Of a DNA stretch of 10,856 nt, positions 4,678-10,856 are shown piece after piece. The stretch is from the NCBI GenBank assembly GCA_021796055.1, contig JAJYOS010000132.1, forward strand, positions 1 through 10,856, read 5' to 3'. Every line of letters starts with the position of its first letter. Position 1 is the stretch's first letter. Made by a program: the position numbers and the translations under genes. The notes beneath the pieces are model-generated. The model worked only from the letters and a program-made list of their open reading frames with translations, did no database searches and had not been told where the DNA came from. Source of the DNA: Bacteroidota bacterium. GTDB lineage: Bacteria > Bacteroidota > Kryptoniia > Kryptoniales > JAKASW01.

Positions 4678-6723
4678 ATGAAATACCGGAACTACCTGGT
4701 CACGCTGTCCACACTCATCTCCCTTTCTGTCCATCTCCTCATGGCGGGACAAAAGCCGTCGAGCGGCGACGAAGTGAGGGTGAAGGTACTGAAAGTGCCG
4801 TCTGTCTCGTCCTCCAATACATTCTACAAAGGAAACAGGCAACCTCTTATCCCAAGCCCGCTTTATAAACTCCCGATAGGCGCGATCCAACCGGAAGGCT
4901 GGTTGAAGACTCAGCTTGATTGCATGGCGGACGGGTTCACCGGACATCTCGACGAAATTAGCAAATGGTGCAACATAAAGGTGAGCGCGTGGGCGAACAG
5001 CGAGGGAGAGGGAGACTACGGCTGGGAAGAACTCCCTTACTGGCTGCGTGGGTACACGGACCTCGGTTATATTTTGCACAACAAGAGAATAATCGACGAG
5101 TCGAAGAGGTGGATCGACTCGACCCTCGCGAGTCAGGATTCCAGCGGATGGTTCGGACCCAGAGTTAATCTGAAGAACCACGACATCTGGCCGAACATGC
5201 TGATGCTTTTCGTGATGAGAAGTTATTACGAGGCGACGGGCGATAAGCGGGTCATCCCGTTCATGCTGCGTTATTTCAGATGGATGAGCCGTCAGCCTCT
5301 CGCGAACATACTTCCGGGAAGCTGGCAGAAGTGGCGCGGCGGCGACAACCTGGAACACATCATCTGGCTATATAATGAAACCGGCGAAAAGTGGCTTCTT
5401 GATGTCGCACGAGTTAACCATGAGAGGACGGCGGACTGGGAGGGCGGGATCCCGACATGGCACGGCGTGAATCTCGCCGAAGGATTCAGGGAGCCGGCAG
5501 AGTATTACCAGATAACGAATGATCGTCGTTACCTCCAATCTACGATCGACGATTACGATTCGGTGATCGATACATACGGCCAGGTTCCCGGCGGTCTTTA
5601 CGGCGCCGACGAAGATTGTCGCACGGGTTACACCGGCGCGAGGCAGGCGACCGAAACATGCACCATGGTCGAGATGATGCACAGCACGGAGATGCTGACA
5701 CGAGTCACAGGGAAGCCGATCTGGGCGGACCGCTGCGAGACCGTAGCGTTCAATTCTCTTCCCGCTTCCATGACTCCCGACCTCAAGGGGCTCCATTACT
5801 TCACCGCTCCGAACCAGGTACAGCTCGACACCGCAAACAAGGCCCCGATGATAGAAAACGACGGCGACATGTTCTCGTACGACCCGTGGGATTACAGGTG
5901 CTGCCAGCACAACGTCGCGTTCGGATGGCCGTACTTCGCGGAGAACCTCTGGATGGCAACCGCGAACAACGGCGTCGCGGCGGTTCTCTATGCACCAAGC
6001 AGTGTCGACTTGAAGGTGGGAAATGGTACACGCGTGAAGATCGAAGAAGCGACCGATTATCCGTTCAAAGGAGAGATCAATTTCAAAATTTCCGCATCCT
6101 CTCCCGTGAATTTTCCATTGATGCTTCGGGTTCCCGGCTGGTGCAAGAAGGCGGCGGTCAAGATCAACGGGAACGAAGTTGAAGCAGGTCCACCTCCCGA
6201 CAGTTGGATTTCTCTCGAAAGAGAATGGAAAAATGGCGATGTCGTCACGCTTACGCTCCCGATGGAAATTTCGGTGAAGGTCTGGACGAAGGATTTGAAC
6301 TCGGTTTCCGTGATGCGCGGCCCGCTTACATACTCACTGAAGATCGGAGAGAGGTGGGTGAAGTACGGAGGCACAGAGGAGTGGCCGGCGTATGAAGTGT
6401 TCCCGACGACTAAATGGAATTACGGACTTGTTGTCGATGTCAAGGATCCTTCACGGTCATTCCAAGTCGTCGAGAAACCAGGTTCTCTGGCAAAACAGCC
6501 GTTTGACCTCGACACCGCACCGATTGAGTTGACAGGCAAGGGAAGACTCATACCTCAATGGAAACTGGAGAGCAACGGTATGGTCGGGTCGCTTCGGGAG
6601 AGCCCCGTGAGATCGGATGAGCCTGTCGAGAAGCTCACGCTCGTGCCGATGGGATGCGCGAGACTGAGGATCTCGGTTTTTCCGCGTATCGGACAGGGGC
6701 CCGGTACAAACACATGGAAATGA
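4678..6723 (+). CDS. exported DUF1680/GH127-type glycoside hydrolase, putative beta-L-arabinofuranosidase
   Basis: The 681-residue protein starts with a signal peptide (basic MKYRNY, hydrophobic stretch to about residue 23), so it acts in the periplasm or outside. The body is an alpha/alpha barrel followed by beta-sandwich domains, including LRVPGW near 483-488 and a K-x-G-D-x-V strand typical of DUF1680. Zinc/catalytic residues recalled for Bifidobacterium HypBA1 (Glu338, Cys340, Cys417, Cys418) correspond to Glu326 and Cys328 (ETC) and Cys408-Cys409 (CCQHN). Glu312 in GADED is a plausible counterpart of the acid/base Glu322, two residues closer. Known GH127 members remove beta-L-arabinofuranose from hydroxyproline-linked arabinooligosaccharides; related families act on pectin or other glycans, so the substrate is uncertain. 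ATG at 4678 has AAGGAG 7 nt upstream; the frame stays open further 5' within the dehydrogenase gene but that is not coding. It has no T9SS tail. Placed 115 nt after the dehydrogenase. Confidence 0.85.
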   Translation: MKYRNYLVTLSTLISLSVHLLMAGQKPSSGDEVRVKVLKVPSVSSSNTFYKGNRQPLIPSPLYKLPIGAIQPEGWLKTQLDCMADGFTGHLDEISKWCNIKVSAWANSEGEGDYGWEELPYWLRGYTDLGYILHNKRIIDESKRWIDSTLASQDSSGWFGPRVNLKNHDIWPNMLMLFVMRSYYEATGDKRVIPFMLRYFRWMSRQPLANILPGSWQKWRGGDNLEHIIWLYNETGEKWLLDVARVNHERTADWEGGIPTWHGVNLAEGFREPAEYYQITNDRRYLQSTIDDYDSVIDTYGQVPGGLYGADEDCRTGYTGARQATETCTMVEMMHSTEMLTRVTGKPIWADRCETVAFNSLPASMTPDLKGLHYFTAPNQVQLDTANKAPMIENDGDMFSYDPWDYRCCQHNVAFGWPYFAENLWMATANNGVAAVLYAPSSVDLKVGNGTRVKIEEATDYPFKGEINFKISASSPVNFPLMLRVPGWCKKAAVKINGNEVEAGPPPDSWISLEREWKNGDVVTLTLPMEISVKVWTKDLNSVSVMRGPLTYSLKIGERWVKYGGTEEWPAYEVFPTTKWNYGLVVDVKDPSRSFQVVEKPGSLAKQPFDLDTAPIELTGKGRLIPQWKLESNGMVGSLRESPVRSDEPVEKLTLVPMGCARLRISVFPRIGQGPGTNTWK

Positions 6724-6850
6724 ACTCCAGAGAATCCTATGCTTGCTTTGGGACCTAAATCTGACACGGGAAGACATTGCGGCGTTCCTGGGTGGGTATG
6801 AATGCCCAGTATGCAATTTGGAGCAACAGGATGCGCGGCCACAACATAGG

Positions 6851-6882
6851 GAAGCGGTCCCGTAGCTACACGGGGCCGCTTC
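6851..6882. terminator. strong hairpin between convergent genes
   Basis: A 13-bp stem (6851-6863 with 6870-6882, one G-T wobble at 6858/6875) encloses a 6-nt loop. It sits 128 nt after the GH127 stop and 111 nt before the metalloprotease stop on the other strand, so it could act on both transcripts. Neither strand shows a U-tract, so an intrinsic terminator is likely but not certain. The rest of the 237-bp spacer 6724-6960 shows no credible gene. Confidence 0.5.
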
Positions 6883-6945
6883 AATTAGTGACTGAAGCAC
6901 AACAATTACTTCATCAGGATTCACGCGGAAGAAGGCGGGATTTCT

Positions 6946-6970
6946 GTTGAAGTGACGGTGTCACTTCAAC
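6946..6970 (-). terminator. perfect hairpin overlapping the metalloprotease stop codon
   Basis: GTTGAAGTGAC (6946-6956) and GTCACTTCAAC (6960-6970) form an 11-bp perfect stem with a 3-nt loop. The TGA stop of the minus-strand protease gene (6961-6963) lies inside the stem, so the final two codons and the stop form one arm. No U-tract follows. Confidence 0.45.
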
Positions 6971-9237
6971 ATCAACATTCTCCTCACCTGTACGGTATTA
7001 CCCGCCGAAAGTCTGTAGATATAGACTCCGCTCGCTTTCTCGCTGGCATTCCAGGTCACTGCGTGGTAACCCGCAGCCATCTGCTCATCAGCCAGCTTGG
7101 CGACCTCTCTACCTAACATGTCGTACACCACCAGCGTGACATGATTGGGTTTCAGGAGAGTGAATCGAATTTGAGTGGTCGGATTGAACGGGTTGGGGTA
7201 ATTCTGTTGAATGTTTACATCTCCTCCGGTGTTCGTCGACGCCCCGCTGCTTGCTACACTATCCTGAGGTACCTGAGGTGTGAGAGGTCCACCGGAGCAG
7301 TCGGTACAAGTAACATATCGATAACTCGACCCAAAGTAGAGATTACCCGAGACAACGTCAGCTCGCACGTAGAGATAATTGTCGTAGCTGTGCATTTGCG
7401 TGGAGTAACTGGTCCCGGAGCTCAGCGGACCGATCCAGTGACCTCCCGCTTGTGGGTCACCGGATTTTAGATACCATCGATACGTGTACGACCCGTTTCC
7501 TCCGGAAGCGCTTACCGTCCAGGTTCCCTGGTTGCCGATGTACAGACCTGTAGGTCCTGAGACGGAAACAGTGAGAGCATTAGAAGTAATTCCGTGAGCG
7601 TAGAAGGTACCCTGTATCTGGCTGAGGTGGTTACTTTGATACCACTGGTCATCCCCTATAATGACGTTTGTTTCAAAGTCTGCGAAGTTGTACGCGTGGG
7701 GTGCCATCTGCAATGCCTTGAAAACGAGAAAGTCAGTTATAGTCGAGCCGATGCTTTGACGAAGACTCCAACAGGCCCCGCTAACTATAAGACCATTATC
7801 ATAGGGGGCCGCTTGGTCATTGTTATCGTAGTTATAATTGTCCGGATACCCATTTGAATTATTCAAGTTTCTGTTGACTCCGACGTCTTCACCTTGAACA
7901 GCGTGGTTGTTGAAAGAGCAGGCAAAATAATCGGCGAGGCCTTCATCCATCGCTCTTCCCTGGCTCGCATATGAAGATCCGATGAAACTCCCGTAAAGAT
8001 GGTAGATAACATTATGAGTGTATTCATGAAACACCACGTCACTCGAGCGCGCCCAATGGTAACCAAGCTGCAACCCGAAAGCGATTGCGTAGCCATCAGC
8101 CCATCCGTTGGCAGGCTGAGGAGGGACTTCATCATCGAGGGCATTCGCGTACCCCGGCATCTGGTAATCCATGCTCCCGTAGCTAAAACGACTCTTGAAT
8201 AGGTCGTGAGCAACAGTTGTCTGCCACCTAATGTTGGTGCTGTCACTCCCTCCCCAGTTAAGACTGCGGGCACCGTCCCAAGAAGTTGTCACTGTTCTCA
8301 GAACCGTCTGCGGATTACCTCCATTATAGTTGTACACCTTCACCCAGGAATCCTGAAGCGGAAAGTCAATGTACCATGTTCCCGGGTACGGCGCGGTTAA
8401 CGTGTAGTTACCGCTGTTATCGCTATTTGTATAGCTGTTGTAAGTATAATTCGCGTCGTGAAGGCGTATCTGCGTCGTCCAGAATCCCGATTGGACAGGG
8501 GAATCGCTCGCTCGGACGGGCCAATAAGAAGCAGATACGTTCCCGGTTACTTCGTGTCTAATATTGCTCTGCTCCGCCACCACCTGACCATTTCCTGCAT
8601 CGACAAAGAAAATCACATTTCTTAATGGCTTGAAGGATGACAACTGAATTTTCCAGGTAAGGCGAAATGAAGTTGCGCTGTCCCTGTCTCCCGGATAGAT
8701 AATCAACTCGCCAGGACTCTTTATCTCCGCAGAGTCAACCCCGAATGCTTTTCGCGCGGCGGTTTCACCCTGATCAGCAGTCAACGCTGGAGTCGTCGAA
8801 ATCGCAATACCCTGATAAACATCGGCACCGAGGGCAATGATGTCTCCATCCTGATTGATTGTGTATCCTATTTCCGTTCCGTAAACAGGGACACCGTTCA
8901 CCGCTTGTCTGTAGGTAACATACCACATCTTCCCGTCAGTCTCCGCATTTCTCAATTTCACCTGGTCTGGGTTTACCTTCAGAATACCGCCGTAATCGGA
9001 AAGGAATTTGCTCGTCAGGCTTTCGATTGAGAGCTCATTGAGATTTCTGGCCTCGAAACCGTATCGATTGATCCGTGGCAAGATTCCATAAACGCGGTGA
9101 GCAGATCCTGTCTTCCCATTCATCTCAAGAATGAGTTGATGTCCGTATTTGTCCTGAACGGTCATTCGATTCCCCTGGGCGAATATCGCTGTCGCGAACA
9201 TCAGGGCGAGAAGGATTCCAATTGTTTGGCGCAACAT
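6961..9237 (-). CDS. secreted gluzincin metalloprotease (FTP propeptide, M4/M36-like) with T9SS C-terminal sorting domain
   Basis: The 758-residue product should be exported by Sec, then moved across the outer membrane by the type IX system. In order: signal peptide (1-20, ending IFAQ); FTP-like propeptide about 68-120 and PepSY-like part about 150-225; a Tyr/Gly-rich carboxypeptidase-regulatory-like segment about 228-310; a catalytic domain with zinc motif HEYTH (His404, Glu405, His408) and third ligand Glu432 in AMDEGLADYF; an Asn/Asp-rich stretch about 458-481 that might bind calcium; an Ig/PKD-like domain about 555-650; and a sorting domain 678-758 opening QNYPNPFNP. The spacing from HExxH to Glu is nearer fungalysin (M36) than thermolysin (M4). 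Its substrate is unknown; nutrient protein breakdown is the likely role. ATG at 9237 has AGGGAG 8 nt upstream. The lipoprotein gene upstream on the same strand may be cotranscribed. Confidence 0.92.
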   Translation of the reverse strand: MLRQTIGILLALMFATAIFAQGNRMTVQDKYGHQLILEMNGKTGSAHRVYGILPRINRYGFEARNLNELSIESLTSKFLSDYGGILKVNPDQVKLRNAETDGKMWYVTYRQAVNGVPVYGTEIGYTINQDGDIIALGADVYQGIAISTTPALTADQGETAARKAFGVDSAEIKSPGELIIYPGDRDSATSFRLTWKIQLSSFKPLRNVIFFVDAGNGQVVAEQSNIRHEVTGNVSASYWPVRASDSPVQSGFWTTQIRLHDANYTYNSYTNSDNSGNYTLTAPYPGTWYIDFPLQDSWVKVYNYNGGNPQTVLRTVTTSWDGARSLNWGGSDSTNIRWQTTVAHDLFKSRFSYGSMDYQMPGYANALDDEVPPQPANGWADGYAIAFGLQLGYHWARSSDVVFHEYTHNVIYHLYGSFIGSSYASQGRAMDEGLADYFACSFNNHAVQGEDVGVNRNLNNSNGYPDNYNYDNNDQAAPYDNGLIVSGACWSLRQSIGSTITDFLVFKALQMAPHAYNFADFETNVIIGDDQWYQSNHLSQIQGTFYAHGITSNALTVSVSGPTGLYIGNQGTWTVSASGGNGSYTYRWYLKSGDPQAGGHWIGPLSSGTSYSTQMHSYDNYLYVRADVVSGNLYFGSSYRYVTCTDCSGGPLTPQVPQDSVASSGASTNTGGDVNIQQNYPNPFNPTTQIRFTLLKPNHVTLVVYDMLGREVAKLADEQMAAGYHAVTWNASEKASGVYIYRLSAGNTVQVRRMLMLK

Positions 9238-9296
9238 GGTGTTTTCTCCCTACAAAGTTAGTTGAAAGTAAGGCCCACGGTCGCTACAATAGACAA

Positions 9297-9382
9297 GGAG
9301 CCCTTGCAGAAGAGTTACTTCTGGAAATAATATCTCGGGCTAGAGACATGTTTTATTCCGCGCGAGCGGAATCAGGGGCTCC
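9297..9382 (-). other. possible multibranched RNA structure in the leader between propeller and protease genes
   Basis: Complementary arms GGAGCCC (9297-9303) and GGGCTCC (9376-9382) enclose three smaller hairpins: CAGAAG/CTTCTG (9307-9323), a weak TCTC/GAGA (9333-9346) and ATTCCGC/GCGGAAT (9355-9372, 4-nt loop). A local hairpin CAAGG/CCTTG (9294-9306) competes with the outer stem. It lies after the propeller stop and 60 to 145 nt before the protease start on the minus strand. It might be a terminator, leader control element or promoter-associated structure; no known riboswitch class was recognised. Confidence 0.3.
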
Positions 9383-9414
9383 GCTTTTGTTCGGAATTCA
9401 TTTCATGGATTTTA

Positions 9415-10458
9415 TCACCTCCCTCGCCAGCTTGTTGCAGCCTGCCATCCATCATAATTCTTGAACGGTGTAACGTCTTTTGTTTCTGACGATTGAAGAT
9501 CCAATATCCATACTTTGACTCCTGCTGAGCTTATGAAATCAACTAGGATCTTCGTGTCATCTGCTGACCAGCATACCGGTATCGGTTGTTGCCCAGCACC
9601 GCTATCTAAGGTTATGTTTATGAATCCGATAACAGTCCCATCGATGTCAACTATTTGGATGCCTTGCTTGCCGGCATAAACAGGATAGGAAATTTTCTGC
9701 CCATCAGAAGAAAGCCTGGCGTTTCCCCCGCCATCAGTTCGGCACATTGTGCTTTTCCCGTCAAGACCGAAGATAATTATGCTGTCGGCAGGCTGCGACC
9801 CTTCTCCACTTGGGTTCACGAGGTATTGGAGGTCCCCCACAAGAAGATCTCCGCGGTCTTCGGAACGAGACCACCCAGTTACAGCCCATATATGGAGGTT
9901 TTCGCCGCGGACGGATTCGGCGTTCTGAGTAGTAATTCTTCGCCAGCCTGAGCTGTCCACGCTCATGATAAACACATCACTGTTAGGGACAAGTTCATAA
10001 TACAGCCAAGATGCGAATGCCACCTGTCTCGAATCTGGCGACCATACAACTCCTCCTGTGATCCCCCCGTAATGAAGCTCACCATAGGCCGAATCCTGAA
10101 CCGTGAAGCGACCGTTTGTAAGAAGGTGGCGTCCGGTTCCGTCCGCGTTCATTATGTAAAGTGAGTTTACTCCGATCCCAGAGCGGTACGTAACTCTGGT
10201 TGCTGCGATTGAATTGCCGTCTGGTGACCATTTCGCCGCCGCTATCTGGAAATTTGGATCAAAGGTCAATTGCTGAATTTTTGAGCCGTCATCATCCATG
10301 CTGTAAAGCTGGCTCGTTCCGCTCTTGTCGGAGATGAAGAGGATAGGACCAGCTTTGGTCGGAAAACCGCCACCCCAATCCACTGGGTTCCTGCAACCCG
10401 ATTGCGAGAAGGTCGAGACTATGCACAACGCAATCAAAGCCTTTTGGGAAACCCGCAT
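9415..10458 (-). CDS. putative lipoprotein with WD40-like (PD40/TolB-type) beta-propeller repeats
   Basis: The 347-residue protein has a short hydrophobic N-terminus followed by SQSGC, so Cys22 may be lipidated; the -3 residue is Gln, which is unusual for a lipobox. The mature part is built of beta-propeller blades with PD40 signatures: ILFISDKSG, WSPDGNSIA, IMNADGTGRHLLT, WSPDSRQVAFAS, SVDSSGWRRIT and a final SADDTKILVDF. About six blades fit the length. TolB-type propellers usually serve protein binding or periplasmic scaffolding; no catalytic residues are recognisable and the partner is unknown. ATG at 10458 is supported by GGGGAGG (10464-10470) 5 nt upstream, and a stop closes the frame at 10477. 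It precedes the metalloprotease gene on the same strand by 177 nt and may accompany it functionally. Confidence 0.85.
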   Translation of the reverse strand: MRVSQKALIALCIVSTFSQSGCRNPVDWGGGFPTKAGPILFISDKSGTSQLYSMDDDGSKIQQLTFDPNFQIAAAKWSPDGNSIAATRVTYRSGIGVNSLYIMNADGTGRHLLTNGRFTVQDSAYGELHYGGITGGVVWSPDSRQVAFASWLYYELVPNSDVFIMSVDSSGWRRITTQNAESVRGENLHIWAVTGWSRSEDRGDLLVGDLQYLVNPSGEGSQPADSIIIFGLDGKSTMCRTDGGGNARLSSDGQKISYPVYAGKQGIQIVDIDGTVIGFINITLDSGAGQQPIPVCWSADDTKILVDFISSAGVKVWILDLQSSETKDVTPFKNYDGWQAATSWRGR

Positions 10459-10549
10459 TGCTACCTCCCCTTTTTGTCAATCCAATCAAAATATGTTTCA
10501 CCAACGATAGGATGGGTGATACGCTTTCTGTACCGTGCCCCTCGTTCAT
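10292..10549 (-). CDS. doubtful 85-residue ORF with an ideal ribosome-binding site overlapping the lipoprotein gene start
   Basis: ATG at 10549 is preceded by a perfect AGGAGG (10556-10561) at 6 nt, the best ribosome site in the window. The frame begins MNEGHGTESVS and includes a short hydrophobic stretch (PILSLVKHILIGL). It then runs in a different frame through the first 167 nt of the propeller gene, where it is probably a by-product of that gene. No family was recognised. It could be a real small peptide, a leader peptide coupled to the lipoprotein gene, or chance. Confidence 0.2.
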   Translation of the reverse strand: MNEGHGTESVSPILSLVKHILIGLTKRGGSNAGFPKGFDCVVHSLDLLAIGLQEPSGLGWRFSDQSWSYPLHLRQERNEPALQHG

Positions 10550-10786
10550 GGTGTACCTCCTGACAACGCTAACAGGCCAGTCATGCTTGGCAAAACTGGA
10601 ATGCACCCTCTCGAACAGATAGAGCCTGCATCCCGAAAACACGCCCGGTTTGCCGCTGACATTCAGATGCTCTCCTTTGGTTCCGACATCATACCGATGT
10701 GGAATCCTGCGATCGATCAATTATCATCCGAGCTATCTAGGGTTCATTCCCTTTGCCCTTTAGCCCCCTTACCGCCTGACGAAAGG
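10459..10786 (-). other. long untranslated leader of the propeller gene
   Basis: No convincing gene fills the space upstream of the lipoprotein start other than the doubtful small ORF at its downstream end. The stretch contains a hairpin at 10681-10704 (TTCC-ACATC paired with GATGT-GGAA, one bulged base, 5-nt loop). With transcription starting near 10780, the leader would be about 320 nt, long enough for a control element. No known riboswitch, 6S or tmRNA motif was recognised. The remaining 40 bases at the window edge (10817-10856) show nothing. Confidence 0.4.
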
Positions 10787-10816
10787 AGTATACAAAAAAA
10801 AAACAGAACTTGTCAA
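10787..10816 (-). promoter_or_regulatory. sigma70-type promoter reading toward the propeller gene
   Basis: On the minus strand the sequence is TTGACA (10816-10811), an 18-nt spacer containing ten consecutive T, then TATACT (10792-10787). The -35 is a perfect consensus and the -10 differs from TATAAT at one base. The start of transcription would fall near 10780. The only gene it can serve is the lipoprotein (and perhaps the protease) downstream. Confidence 0.65.
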
Positions 10817-10856
10817 GTCATCTCATTAGTCCCTTAGCCCTCGCGCAAAGCACATA

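Noticed and set aside
6724..6960. Small genes in the convergent spacer
   Set aside because: Open frames there have no ribosome site, no family resemblance and overlap the end of the GH127 gene.
6961..9237. Assigning the protease as a collagenase or extensin-degrading enzyme to complete the hydroxyproline hypothesis
   Set aside because: The domain content shows only a secreted gluzincin; nothing in the sequence fixes its substrate.
9238..9270. TAACTTTG on the minus strand as a Bacteroidetes-type -7 promoter element for the protease
   Set aside because: No TTTG about 19-20 nt upstream, and a start there would leave almost no leader before the ribosome site.

Overview
The window most resembles an uncultured member of the FCB group outside Bacteroidia proper, for example the Ignavibacteria/Chlorobi side. 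The main evidence is a secreted metalloprotease that ends in a Por/type IX (T9SS) sorting domain containing QNYPNPFNP. Strong Shine-Dalgarno sequences (AAGGAG, AGGAG, GGGAG, GGGGAGG) and a sigma70-like TTGACA/TATACT promoter argue against a typical Bacteroidia genome, where such signals are usually weak or replaced. This placement is inference from sequence features only.

Left half, plus strand (83-4562): three catabolic enzymes. In order they are a 4-hydroxy-2-oxoglutarate aldolase-like DHDPS-family protein, an alanine-glyoxylate aminotransferase-like class V PLP enzyme, and a stand-alone 1-pyrroline-5-carboxylate dehydrogenase. As recalled, all three look closest to the human enzymes HOGA1, AGXT and ALDH4A1, which act in the mammalian trans-4-hydroxyproline pathway. 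The proposed flow is 3-hydroxy-pyrroline-5-carboxylate to 4-hydroxyglutamate (dehydrogenase), transamination to 4-hydroxy-2-oxoglutarate by an enzyme not in the window, cleavage to pyruvate plus glyoxylate (aldolase), then glyoxylate to glycine (aminotransferase). Between aldolase and aminotransferase sits a DUF559 gene inside a cassette bounded by related GC-rich palindromic inverted repeats (1000-1616), which looks like a small inserted element.

Downstream on the same strand (4678-6723) is an exported DUF1680/GH127-type protein with the Glu/Cys set of beta-L-arabinofuranosidases. Characterised GH127 enzymes release arabinose that is linked to hydroxyproline in plant cell-wall glycoproteins. 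Its position beside hydroxyproline-type catabolic genes suggests a locus for hydroxyproline-rich glycoprotein use; this is the most interesting hypothesis in the window.

Right half, minus strand (6961-10458): a T9SS-secreted gluzincin metalloprotease (propeptide, HEYTH catalytic domain, Ig-like domain, sorting domain), and upstream of it a probable lipoprotein with WD40-like/TolB-type beta-propeller repeats. The two halves converge on a 237-bp spacer containing two strong hairpins. The propeller gene has a long leader (about 320 nt) from a good sigma70-type promoter at 10787-10816. Intergenic DNA carries unusual 7-bp-period repeats at 9-50 and 2779-2880. No tRNA, rRNA or CRISPR array was seen.
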